Shown here in pieces: positions 8,226-16,418 of a DNA stretch of 64,000 nt. A model generated the notes under the pieces. It was not told where the DNA came from and ran no database searches. It saw only the letters and a list, made by a program, of their open reading frames with translations. The position numbers and the translations under genes were made by a program. Origin of the DNA: a bacterium (GTDB taxonomy: Bacteria > Armatimonadota > Zipacnadia > Zipacnadales > Zipacnadaceae); NCBI GenBank assembly GCA_030615605.1, contig JAUWYY010000002.1:186001-250000 (forward strand), read 5' to 3'. Every line of letters begins with the position of its first letter. Positions within the stretch are counted from its first letter, which is position 1.

Positions 8226-9233
8226 CTATGTGTACACGAAGGGCGATTCGGCTCCCGACGCTCCTGCCATCTCCATGGCCTGGCGCGCTTCCCACAGCAG
8301 TTGTCCGACACCCGGTCGCCCGGTACTCCAGTGGCTGATTCCCATCATAGTAGTAAACTGTGCTACGGTGGCTTTGCTCAGCATTCTGAACCAGGCCCGC
8401 AGCCGGTCGGCTGCCACCATCGCCTCGCGAGGACTGGTGCCCAGCATAGCAATGACATAGTAGCCAGGCTGCAACTGGCAGACAATGTCAGTAGCGCGCA
8501 GATTGTCGCATATAACGTGCCAAACCTGCTCCCAGGGTTCGAGGGCTTCGGCCAGTGCGCCGGCTGTATACTCAACTTCCACTTGCAGCGCAACCAGTGA
8601 TAGTTCCTCTTCGCGTTGGTGAACGTTAGACAGCGCCCTCTCCAGCAGATCAAAGAACTGTTCCTCCGACCATTCCTGGCGACTGGTGATGAGTTGCGCA
8701 GTCTCCAGGATACCGGACTGGCGCTGGATAGCAGCCAGGTTAAGCCCGACCAGCTCCGCCAAGGGGGCTATCTGTTGGTAGTCGGGGGTGCTACCTGGGC
8801 CCAGCGCTCCAGCGCGGATTAGGGCCTGAGGCTGGGCGGCAGAGAAGACGATGAAGTCCTGATAGTCCGGAAGGTTGCCTGTCACTGGTGGTGCATCGGC
8901 CTCAACCGCCGTGGCCATCGGCTCGGGCCTAAAACTCATCACCGGCAACTGGGTATCGTCGCTGCGCAACAGTCCCACCTGACGGTTGAGCTCGGCGGCT
9001 TGCTGTTCGAGCAGTTCCGCGGCCAGCGGCTCGCGCGTGTGGAACCAGATGGTGGCTGACGGATAGTCTATGGAGGCTGCCGCCCAGAAATCAATCCCGG
9101 TAGGCCGCCCGGCAGCGTAAGCGGCAGCAAGTAAGCTGGGGGTATCGGCCGCGGTGGAAATGTTGCTACGTAACTCCTCAACCCGCTCGGGCTGCTCGCT
9201 GGTGACGTAGTACTTCAGTGCTGGCTGAGCCAT
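8226..9233 (-). CDS. protein with a degenerate GGDEF domain
   Basis: The 335-residue soluble protein has no signal peptide. The C-terminal 150 residues follow the GGDEF pattern: a helix-rich start with LSLVALQVE, then LRATDIVCQLQPGYYVIAML, then AADRLRAWF and a final TTMMGISHW strand and helix. The position of the GG(D/E)EF signature reads QPGYY, so cyclic-di-GMP synthesis is not expected. The N-terminal half (about 1-190) has no family I recognise and may be a sensor or binding domain. The start has TAAGGA eleven bases upstream. It is convergent with the MEMO gene. A role as a c-di-GMP or nucleotide sensor is a guess. Confidence 0.6.
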   Translation of the reverse strand: MAQPALKYYVTSEQPERVEELRSNISTAADTPSLLAAAYAAGRPTGIDFWAAASIDYPSATIWFHTREPLAAELLEQQAAELNRQVGLLRSDDTQLPVMSFRPEPMATAVEADAPPVTGNLPDYQDFIVFSAAQPQALIRAGALGPGSTPDYQQIAPLAELVGLNLAAIQRQSGILETAQLITSRQEWSEEQFFDLLERALSNVHQREEELSLVALQVEVEYTAGALAEALEPWEQVWHVICDNLRATDIVCQLQPGYYVIAMLGTSPREAMVAADRLRAWFRMLSKATVAQFTTMMGISHWSTGRPGVGQLLWEARQAMEMAGASGAESPFVYT

Positions 9234-9412
9234 GTTGGGACATTCCTTAGGTGCGGGCTGCTCCCGCCCCGCATATACATTCTATCGGAATACTCCTCCC
9301 ATTCATTAGGAACGGCTCAGGGGATTTGACAGACGGTTACCGTACTGTTGCAGTCTATTGCCAGTATACCGGCTGGCGAGCTGGGGAACGCTTCCCAGCA
9401 GCCAGAAAGGAC

Positions 9413-9442
9413 TTGTCACCACCACAGCGAATAGGGTAATAT
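9413..9442 (+). promoter_or_regulatory. probable promoter for the zinc ribbon gene
   Basis: TTGTCA and TAATAT are separated by 18 bases, 35 bases upstream of the ATG at 9477. The rest of the 243-base gap between the two divergent genes shows nothing else I can name. Confidence 0.45.
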
Positions 9443-9476
9443 TGGCCGATAAAGGTGTGGCGACGAGGGGTCGGCG

Positions 9477-9881
9477 ATGGAGCAAGTACATTGTACGCAA
9501 TGCGGTAGGCGTATAACCGAAAGCGTGACCAACTGTCCCTGCTGCGGCCAGCAGATTCCGCAGGACCAGCGCGAGCTGCTACAGGAGACAGCCGAGCCGT
9601 CGGAACATCATCGCGTCTACGTTTACGGACGACCGAAAAAGCACATGAGCCTGGAGGTCCGAATCCTCCTTACCATCATCCTGGCACTTGTCATTATTCT
9701 CGGAGTTTGCCGCATAACACATGGCCACAACGCTATGTTCGAGTCCTGCGTGCCGGCCGTGCAAACTACTGCCCCTGGGAGGAGAGCAGATAATGCCAAC
9801 TTACGAATACCGACTGTTGCAAGTGCCCGAAAGCAGTTCAATTTCGCAAGCCAACAGCCAGATCCGTCGCCTGGCGGATGA
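9477..9881 (+). CDS. zinc ribbon single-span membrane protein
   Basis: The 134-residue frame starts with a zinc ribbon made of two CxxC knuckles (CTQCGRRI and CPCCGQQI), the type found at the N-terminus of many small membrane proteins. A basic stretch and one hydrophobic helix follow at about residues 61-80 (RILLTIILALVIILGV). The last 30 codons overlap the next gene, started at 9793, by 89 bases. They look less like natural protein than the rest, so the true end may be earlier through an unnoticed frameshift. No function can be assigned. Confidence 0.6.
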   Translation: MEQVHCTQCGRRITESVTNCPCCGQQIPQDQRELLQETAEPSEHHRVYVYGRPKKHMSLEVRILLTIILALVIILGVCRITHGHNAMFESCVPAVQTTAPGRRADNANLRIPTVASARKQFNFASQQPDPSPGG

Positions 9882-10002
9882 GGGCTGGGAACCACTGTTT
9901 ATGTCCGGTGATGGCCAGGTGAGTATTCTATTCCGGCGCGAGGCCGATATCACCGGCGCTGCGATGGCTGAAGCTGCGGCAACTGCCGAAGCTCCCGCCT
10001 AG
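9793..10002 (+). CDS. small DUF4177-like protein
   Basis: The protein is 69 residues from the ATG at 9793, with AGGAGAG ten bases upstream. It opens with a strand (YEYRLLQV), a helix, and LADEGWEPLFMSGDG, then another strand. This matches the DUF4177-type pattern in which an EGW motif ends the helix. It finishes with an alanine-rich tail. Such proteins are small, cytoplasmic and of unknown role. The start lies inside the preceding zinc ribbon frame. The 106 bases to larB contain no clear signal. Confidence 0.6.
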   Translation: MPTYEYRLLQVPESSSISQANSQIRRLADEGWEPLFMSGDGQVSILFRREADITGAAMAEAAATAEAPA

Positions 10003-10108
10003 TCAATAACTACTGTGAGTCGCTCCGAGAGGGTGCAGGTCACAATCCCGCTCCAACGCGGCCAATGATGTCGGCAGTGCATCCAAGTGATACGAGCTGA
10101 CACGATTT

Positions 10109-10873
10109 ATGGACGAGTCACGCTTGCGACAACTGCTTGATGAGGTTGCCTCGGGACAACTGGAGGTGCAGGCCGCCCTGGACCGGCTGCAGGGCATGCC
10201 CTTTGAGGACCTGGGCTTCGCCAAGATTGACCACCATCGCGCCCTGCGCACCGGCTTTCCTGAGGTGATATTCTGCCCGGGCAAGACCCCCGAACAGGTC
10301 AGCCGCATAGCGGCGGCGATGCGCGAGCAGGATCAGGTGGTTCTGGCCACTCATGCCAGCACTGAGGTCTACCAGGCAGTTCAGGCAGTGGCCTCCGGAG
10401 CGATCTACCACGAGCAAGCCCAAATCGTGCAAGTCGGTCAGCCCGAGACCACCCCCTCCCAGAGGGGCCTGGTGCTGGTGGTCAGTGCGGGAACCTCGGA
10501 CATACCGGTAGCTGAAGAAGCCCGCGTCACTGCCGCTGCGGCCGGCTGTCAGGTCCAGTCACTGTATGATGTGGGGGTGGCCGGCCTGCACCGGCTACTG
10601 GATCACCGGAAGATGCTGGAGCAGGCCGCGGTGATAGTGGTAGTCGCCGGGATGGAAGGGGCCTTGCCCAGCGTGGTCGGCGGGCTGGTGAGCGCGCCGG
10701 TAATCGCTGTCCCCACCAGCGTCGGGTACGGGGCCAGCTTCGGGGGACTGTCTGCGCTGCTGGCTATGCTTAACAGTTGCGCCAGCGGCGTGGTGGTCGT
10801 TAACATTGACAATGGCTTCGGGGCCGGGTACTTCGCCGCCGTGCTTGCTAGGAACTGGAGGGCACAAGAATAG
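10109..10873 (+). CDS. larB: nickel pincer cofactor biosynthesis protein LarB
   Basis: The 254-residue protein has the LarB layout. A short N-terminal helical part with RTGFPEVIFCPGKTPEQV is followed by a PurE-like (AIR carboxylase) domain at about 125-250. That domain contains VVSAGTSDIPVAEEA, the YDVGVAGLHRLL block and a glycine-rich end (GYGASFGGLSALLAML). LarB carboxylates and hydrolyses nicotinic acid adenine dinucleotide in the first step of the pincer nucleotide cofactor used by lactate racemase and LarA-like enzymes. LarC, LarE and LarA are not in this window. The start has only a weak ribosome site. A nickel regulator, nikR, lies 16 kb away. Confidence 0.9.
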   Translation: MDESRLRQLLDEVASGQLEVQAALDRLQGMPFEDLGFAKIDHHRALRTGFPEVIFCPGKTPEQVSRIAAAMREQDQVVLATHASTEVYQAVQAVASGAIYHEQAQIVQVGQPETTPSQRGLVLVVSAGTSDIPVAEEARVTAAAAGCQVQSLYDVGVAGLHRLLDHRKMLEQAAVIVVVAGMEGALPSVVGGLVSAPVIAVPTSVGYGASFGGLSALLAMLNSCASGVVVVNIDNGFGAGYFAAVLARNWRAQE

Positions 10874-10979
10874 CGGGCAGGTGAACAATCTCACTCCCAG
10901 TTACGTCAAACAATTAAGATTCAAGCTGGGAGACTGTTATCTACTAAACCCCATGTATACCATTAGGAGAATTTGGCAA

Positions 10980-12536
10980 ATGGCTAAGAAAACTATGTTC
11001 AGTCACCGACATTCCCACATTATTATCATCCTATTGAGCGTGCTGGTTGGGCTGGGAATTGCCGCGATGGTGATGTATAGCCCCGCTACGCACGAGCAGC
11101 TTACCCCACCAGCAACGGCACAGGGGATCGCCAATCTGGAAGACGCTTTCGTTGAGGTAGTGGCAAGAGTACGACCAGCAGTGGTAAATATCACCGCAGA
11201 ACGCCTCCAGAAGCGCACTATGCTCATGGTGCCGGAGATTCCGCCACAACTGCGCGAGTTCTTTGAGCAATTTCGCGGCCCGTTCGGAATGCCCGAAGGC
11301 GAGCCCGGTGAGGAAGAAGCGATTCCCACCCCAGTCGCTGGGTCAGGCTGGATCTATCGTGAGGACGGTTACATTGTCACTAACACACACGTAGTCAAAG
11401 ACGGCACCAATTTCGAGGTTCAGCTTTTCGATAAGGACGACGACCGCAAGTACGATGCAAAGTTGATCGGCAAGGACCCCAAGACCGACCTGGCCATTCT
11501 AAAGATTGATGTCGATCGCAAGCTGCCGACTCTGTCCCTGGGCAACTCTACAGATGCCAGGGTTGGCCAGTGGGTCATGGCGATCGGCAGCCCCTTCCAC
11601 CTGGATCAGACAGTCACTGCTGGCATAATCTCGGCCAAAGGACGCTCCTTGCGCGGCCTGAGCAAGTACATCCGGTTGGGGGATATCATCCAGACCGACG
11701 CGGCCATCAACCGGGGTAACAGTGGCGGGCCACTGGTCAATCTGCGCGGGGAGGTCATTGGCATCAACGTGGCCATCGCCTCACCCGGTATGATCGTCGG
11801 CAACGTGGGTATCGGCTTTGCCATTCCTTCTGATACCGCGCAGGGTATCATTCCCCAGCTCATCGAACACAAAGTAGTCAAGCGCGGCTGGCTGGGCATC
11901 GGGATTGAAGAGCTAACTGCCAACACCAGGGATTTCTACGGTGTGGACCATGGTGCATTGGTTACCAACATTCAGGAGAATTCGCCGGCTGCTGACAGTG
12001 AATTGCAGGTCGAAGACGTCATCATAGCTGTCGACAGCGAGCTGGTCGAAGATACCTGGGATCTACAGCAGATCATTGGCAGCACCCCCCCGGATGCCAC
12101 TATCGAGCTTACCGTGGTCCGCAACAAGAAGGAGAGGACAGTGAAAGTAACCCTCGGTGAGATGCCCGCCAAGTACGCCGGCTTGGAGCAACCCGAAGAA
12201 GCCAAAGAGGAACATCCGGCTGACGCCAGCGGCAGGACTGCTCTGGGCGTGACCGTACGACCCCTCACCAACGAAGATAGAACCCGCCTCGACGTCAGAC
12301 CGTTTCGTGGGGTAATTGTCACTGATGTGGCCGCCCAAGGCCCGGCTCGCGGCAAGCTCACCAAAGGTGACCTTATCATCACAGTCAACCAAGTCTTAAT
12401 CGAGGACCTGGCTGACTGGGACACCGCCCTGCAGACCGCCCGAAAGAGTGACAAATCGTACGTGGTGCTGCGAGTGGTGCGCAAGGTGGATGGCGAAATA
12501 CTCCACACTATAGTGGATATCAGCGTGAAGTGGTAG
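10980..12536 (+). CDS. HtrA/DegP-type envelope serine protease with two PDZ domains
   Basis: The protein is 518 residues from the ATG at 10980, with TAGGAGA upstream; the tracked start lies within larB. An N-terminal anchor helix (about 13-33) places the protein in the envelope. The trypsin-like domain carries the triad His137 (NTHVVKDG), Asp170 (KTDLAILKI) and Ser248 (NRGNSGGPLVN). Two PDZ domains follow (about 305-400 and 425-518). The linker before the protease is rich in Pro and Glu. HtrA proteins degrade or refold damaged exported proteins. Directly downstream is a strong terminator, so the gene is the last of its unit. Confidence 0.93.
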   Translation: MAKKTMFSHRHSHIIIILLSVLVGLGIAAMVMYSPATHEQLTPPATAQGIANLEDAFVEVVARVRPAVVNITAERLQKRTMLMVPEIPPQLREFFEQFRGPFGMPEGEPGEEEAIPTPVAGSGWIYREDGYIVTNTHVVKDGTNFEVQLFDKDDDRKYDAKLIGKDPKTDLAILKIDVDRKLPTLSLGNSTDARVGQWVMAIGSPFHLDQTVTAGIISAKGRSLRGLSKYIRLGDIIQTDAAINRGNSGGPLVNLRGEVIGINVAIASPGMIVGNVGIGFAIPSDTAQGIIPQLIEHKVVKRGWLGIGIEELTANTRDFYGVDHGALVTNIQENSPAADSELQVEDVIIAVDSELVEDTWDLQQIIGSTPPDATIELTVVRNKKERTVKVTLGEMPAKYAGLEQPEEAKEEHPADASGRTALGVTVRPLTNEDRTRLDVRPFRGVIVTDVAAQGPARGKLTKGDLIITVNQVLIEDLADWDTALQTARKSDKSYVVLRVVRKVDGEILHTIVDISVKW

Positions 12537-12565
12537 GAAACTAGTCTGCAACCGTGACGAACCCT

Positions 12566-12600
12566 GAGGCCCGGGCTGGTTGCTCGGGCCTCTCTTTTTA
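12566..12600 (+). terminator. intrinsic terminator after htrA
   Basis: GAGGCCCG pairs with CGGGCCTC around an 11-base loop and is followed by TCTTTTTA. This is a canonical rho-independent terminator 29 bases after the protease gene. Confidence 0.85.
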
Positions 12601-12642
12601 CGAGGCAGCAAGCTCTCTGAGCCTGATAGATGGTATCCCCGC

Positions 12643-12671
12643 TGGACGCGGCAACCTGGCTGGGCTATAAT
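12643..12671 (+). promoter_or_regulatory. probable promoter for the polysaccharide deacetylase
   Basis: TGGACG and a perfect TATAAT are separated by 17 bases. The -10 box is 86 bases upstream of the ATG at 12758. Confidence 0.45.
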
Positions 12672-12757
12672 AAGCGGCGAAAGCGAGTGAATTATGCACT
12701 TGTAGGCAGGCTGATGCAGCATTACACAGTCTCGCCAGCCGCTAAGTCAAGCTACCA

Positions 12758-14164
12758 ATGAGACAGCCATTTGCTCTGACAATAATAGCAATTCTGGCCC
12801 TGCTTGCCACCGCTGCAGGCAGCACTCAGCCAGACTCTCCCGAGCCGACAGATAGTCTGTCACATATCGCCCTGCATCGGTCCCAGCCGCCCGCGGAACT
12901 GCTGGTGCCCCTGGAGGGCGAGCAGGCCCAGGTGATCAAGGGCCTTTGCGTCGAAGATGAGAGGCGCATCGCCGACCAGCTTCAGAGCACCCAGCTCCAC
13001 CAGCGATTGCTACGAGTGGCCGTCGGTGAGGTCGAAGGCCAGAAAGCCGCGCTGGTCAAGTTTCAGGCCGGTGATCAGCTCACCGGCCAGTTCCGGCTGG
13101 CAGCAATGGAGGCCGATGCCTCCGCCGCACTGGCTGCCGCTTTTTCTGCCGATACCGACATCAGCCACGTTGACGTCTGGTCGGTCGTGCCCAGTGAGCC
13201 TAATGCCGGCGGGCAGAGCCACCGGCCGGTCTTTTCGCTATCGACAGCCCGCAGCAGTTACCTCGCTTTGCCCTACTCGATTCGCAGCAGCCGGCAAGTG
13301 GTGCGCAGACTGGGCGTGGTGCGCTACGACCCGCTGCTGCTTGACTACGACCCCGACAATCCCTCTCGCAATTCCGTTCCGGCGCCGCTGCCCCCCACTG
13401 CTTACACCAAGTCGCTGGTGGGCTATGGCGCTGACTGGCAACATATTTTGGCCAGCAACGGCCGTCTGCCCGAGAACACCTCGGAAGAGCCAGTCGCCTC
13501 AGTGATGCTGCACGGCACCAGGCGCCAGCGACGCGTGGCCATCACCATTGACGACGGCCCCTGCCCGCTACTGACGCCCCTGATTCTGCAGGTGCTTGAC
13601 CGTCATCAAGTTGTAGCCAACTTTTTTGTGGTGGGCGAGAAGGCTGAGCAGTACCCGCAACTTCTCCGTGATATTGCCGAAGCCGGACATCTGATCGGCA
13701 ATCATACCTATCACCACCGCCGCCTGTCGCGGCTCAGCGCCCAGGAGATTGCTGCCGAGCTGGATGCCTGTCAGACCATTATCGGGCGCTTGACCGGCCA
13801 GGTGGCGAGATACTTGCGCCCCCCCGGCGGCAACTACACTGCCGATGTGCTGCGCTGCGCCAGTGTCCGCTCGCAGACTGTTACTCTGTGGACCCACAAT
13901 GCCGGCGACTGGGCTAATCCGCCGGTCAGTGAGATTGTCCAGCGCTGCCTGGCTGGCATCCGACCTGGTGCAATCATTCTGATGCATGGCGGCGATATCA
14001 ACAGTGTGCGGGCACTGCCCCTGATCATCCGGGGCTTGCGTGCGCGGGGCTTGGAGCCAGGGTCGCTCTCCGAGATGCATGGCCCTAACTGCCCAGAGTT
14101 GCTGACCCTTGATGCCGCTCTAGACCTTCCCCAGAACGGCTGGCAACCCGACGAAGTGAAGTAG
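12758..14164 (+). CDS. secreted polysaccharide deacetylase (NodB domain)
   Basis: The 468-residue protein has an N-terminal signal peptide (about 1-21, ending in TAAGS). An unassigned domain spans about 30-240, and a carbohydrate esterase 4 (NodB) domain spans about 255-430. The NodB motifs are complete: TIDDG (catalytic base and metal aspartates), HTYHH (metal histidines), RPPGG, and LMHG with the catalytic histidine. The family removes N-acetyl groups from peptidoglycan, chitin or an exported glycan. The envelope and glycan genes that follow suggest a role in surface polysaccharide. The N-terminal domain contains a GERMN-like GDQLTGQF string, but I cannot assign it. Confidence 0.88.
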   Translation: MRQPFALTIIAILALLATAAGSTQPDSPEPTDSLSHIALHRSQPPAELLVPLEGEQAQVIKGLCVEDERRIADQLQSTQLHQRLLRVAVGEVEGQKAALVKFQAGDQLTGQFRLAAMEADASAALAAAFSADTDISHVDVWSVVPSEPNAGGQSHRPVFSLSTARSSYLALPYSIRSSRQVVRRLGVVRYDPLLLDYDPDNPSRNSVPAPLPPTAYTKSLVGYGADWQHILASNGRLPENTSEEPVASVMLHGTRRQRRVAITIDDGPCPLLTPLILQVLDRHQVVANFFVVGEKAEQYPQLLRDIAEAGHLIGNHTYHHRRLSRLSAQEIAAELDACQTIIGRLTGQVARYLRPPGGNYTADVLRCASVRSQTVTLWTHNAGDWANPPVSEIVQRCLAGIRPGAIILMHGGDINSVRALPLIIRGLRARGLEPGSLSEMHGPNCPELLTLDAALDLPQNGWQPDEVK

Positions 14165-14186
14165 CCGCCCGACCGCTGGGATGCTG

Positions 14187-14984
14187 CTAGGGCTTGCGGG
14201 CTACCGCCACCAGCGTATACGAAAGCAGGCGGTTAAGGCCGGGAAGGTGGTTTACCCATCGGCTGAGACGATCCAACCACGCCGGGGACATAATGCGCTT
14301 GGGCGGGAAGTATCTGTCTGAATACACCACGCTGCCCACATAGCCGGAATAGATTATGTCTAAATCTGCTGCTTCCAGCATCTGCTTGAAGCTGGGCAAG
14401 GCAAAGGCAAATAGGTGATCGTCGCCAGCCGGACCAAATTCCCTCCGTACTAACGAACTGTCAGCTCCTCTGCACGGCTCGTAAAGCGGTTCTTTAGAAG
14501 CGATATACTGCCCATTTGGAGTAGTAAAGACTGCGATACCACAGGGCTTTAGAAGCTCAACGCACCGGCGAACAATAGCCGCCGGGTTGGCGCAGTGCTC
14601 AAGAAGCTCTCCAACAACGATGCCATCAAATTGCTTGCTGGCGAAAGGGAGGCTTTCTGCAGATCCAGCTACCGGACAAAAGGAGCCGTCGGTATGCTTG
14701 CTTAGCGCGTATGTGAGGGCTTCGGGACGAATGTCCAGGCCTATACACCGATAACCCTGCTCGGCCAGCAGCAGGCTGGCGTTGGCCTGCGAGCAGCCGA
14801 CTTCCAGCACAGTTGAACCAGGCGTCAACTCCCGCTGAATTGTTCCTATCACCCAACCCAGCCGAGCCATATACTTGCGATGAAACAGGCTGCGGCCATC
14901 CTCGGCGTCAATCTCGCGCAAGTCGTACTCCTGCAGCAGTCTCTGATAGGAATCGGCAGGATGTAACTGGCGAGCATCTCTCAT
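14187..14984 (-). CDS. class I SAM-dependent methyltransferase
   Basis: The 265-residue protein has the Rossmann methyltransferase core. TVLEVGCSQANASL is the AdoMet-binding motif I, the acidic ribose contact is in GLDIRPEA, and GSAESLPF, DGIVVGELLEH and the post-motif VFTTPNGQYIAS follow. It fits the Methyltransf_11/UbiE-like group that acts on small molecules or sugars. The C-terminal 90 residues are less conserved and would set substrate choice. Its neighbours are glycan and envelope genes, so an exopolysaccharide or lipid substrate is plausible but not shown. It is convergent with the deacetylase gene. Confidence 0.85.
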   Translation of the reverse strand: MRDARQLHPADSYQRLLQEYDLREIDAEDGRSLFHRKYMARLGWVIGTIQRELTPGSTVLEVGCSQANASLLLAEQGYRCIGLDIRPEALTYALSKHTDGSFCPVAGSAESLPFASKQFDGIVVGELLEHCANPAAIVRRCVELLKPCGIAVFTTPNGQYIASKEPLYEPCRGADSSLVRREFGPAGDDHLFAFALPSFKQMLEAADLDIIYSGYVGSVVYSDRYFPPKRIMSPAWLDRLSRWVNHLPGLNRLLSYTLVAVARKP

Positions 14985-15124
14985 AACTCAGCTTCCGGGC
15001 GAGTCTGCTTTGGCACGCAGCTTGAAGTCATCCAGGTGAGCTGGCTCCGTCCCAACAAGCGGTGGCTGCCGCTGCATTGTTCATGTTCAGTGCCCGAGCC
15101 AATATCACCTGCACGGCAAGTCTG

Positions 15125-15153
15125 TTGACATCAAGCCCAGGTGAAGGTATGCT
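15125..15153 (+). promoter_or_regulatory. promoter for the toroid protein gene
   Basis: A perfect TTGACA and TATGCT are separated by 17 bases, about 97 bases before the ATG at 15250. The remainder of this 265-base gap shows no other feature. Confidence 0.6.
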
Positions 15154-15249
15154 TTGATGAATGTCCAATATAGTCAGGTGTTTGCGCCCTGCTACGGCCG
15201 TATGTCGTCATGCGCTATACTAAATGAATTACTGGAGTATTAGAGACTT

Positions 15250-16257
15250 ATGGATGTTACCAGCTACCGCCAGGCCATGATCCGAGCCACCAAGTGGCTG
15301 CTCTCACAACATGACAATGACGGACAGATACAGCCAGCCGAACATGGCGTCGCCACCTATCACAAAGTGCCCCTGGCATATGCACTGATGGGCCAGATTG
15401 ACCGAGCCGCGACCCTGATTTCCTGGATTCACGAAAGCAGCCTCGATGATGAAGGGGATTTCACCGGCCACTACCATAGGCCCCCGTTACTTGAGCACTT
15501 CTATTCCTGGAGCAACTCCTGGCTGATCTGTGGCGCCCACCGATTGGGCCACTTCGGCCTGTCGATCCCAGCGATGGGCTTCCTGCTGACCCTTCAGCAC
15601 CCCCAAACAGGTGGTTTCCTGTCAGCAGGCCCGGAGGCCGGCCTTCGCGATCACCAGGATGGGCTTTCGACGGCCGCAGCCGGCCTGGCCTGCCTGTATG
15701 GTGGGCAGATTCAGGCGGCTGAGGCGGCTGGGCAGTTCTTGTTGTGGCTGTGGGATGACCAGCCGGGCGGGGCCGCCGCCCAACTTTACTTTGTTGCTGA
15801 GCAAACCGACCATATTATCACTGACTTTGACGAGGCAGTGGCCCCGTACTTCGCTGTCAATGTCAGCCACCGCGGGCAGTGGTATCATGTCCCCGCCCTG
15901 GCTGGCGGTTTCCTCGCTCTGCTGTATGAGGCCACCAGCGAGCAGGCCTATCTGGACGGCGCTCATAAATACCTCCAGTTCGTGGAGGGCTGCGCCGGCG
16001 ATCGTTACACCAGTGAGACCAGCGGCTTTTTGGGATGGGCGGCGGCGATTGCGTTCAAGGTGACCGATAACGCGAATTACGAGCGCATCGCCGAACAGGT
16101 CGGAACCAACTTGCTGACCACGCAACTGGGAAATGGTACCTGGCTCAAAGGCTGCATGGGTTCGGATATTACCTCCGACGTGGTAGATGCTACTGCCGAA
16201 GGCATAATCTGCCTGGCGAGTTTGGTGGAAAGCGCAGCAGTAGCGATCCGGGCATGA
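15250..16257 (+). CDS. alpha/alpha-toroid (terpenoid cyclase/prenyltransferase-like) protein
   Basis: The 335-residue protein is built from repeated helical hairpins with aromatic and glycine turns (ATKWLLSQHDNDG, LTLQHPQTGGF, LTTQLGNGTW). These resemble the QW-like repeats of the six-hairpin toroid fold shared by terpene cyclases, prenyltransferases and some glycoside hydrolases. No DXDD or other defined catalytic motif is present, so it is not a recognisable squalene cyclase. There is no signal peptide. It sits between a methyltransferase and a flippase, which hints at a role in glycan or lipid metabolism. The AGE epimerase superfamily has a similar fold and is an alternative. Confidence 0.55.
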   Translation: MDVTSYRQAMIRATKWLLSQHDNDGQIQPAEHGVATYHKVPLAYALMGQIDRAATLISWIHESSLDDEGDFTGHYHRPPLLEHFYSWSNSWLICGAHRLGHFGLSIPAMGFLLTLQHPQTGGFLSAGPEAGLRDHQDGLSTAAAGLACLYGGQIQAAEAAGQFLLWLWDDQPGGAAAQLYFVAEQTDHIITDFDEAVAPYFAVNVSHRGQWYHVPALAGGFLALLYEATSEQAYLDGAHKYLQFVEGCAGDRYTSETSGFLGWAAAIAFKVTDNANYERIAEQVGTNLLTTQLGNGTWLKGCMGSDITSDVVDATAEGIICLASLVESAAVAIRA

Positions 16258-16418
16258 CTCGCTCTGTAAACACCACCATCCCTCAGCAGACTTGGCTTAC
16301 CGTTTATCACTTTCGATCCCGCTGCAGGCGGCCCGCGTATATACGGCAGCCGTCTGCCACCTCGACCATCAGCCATTCAGGTCTCTGTCAAGGGTGTCAG
16401 AAGCGATATAGATAGCAA

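Noticed and set aside
9735-9750. tRNA T-loop-like GTTCGAGTCC
   Set aside because: The upstream 70 bases do not fold as a tRNA and lie within a coding frame.
10894-10931. CTCCCAG...CTGGGAG inverted repeat before htrA
   Set aside because: Seven-bp arms with a 24-base gap are too weak to call an operator or terminator.
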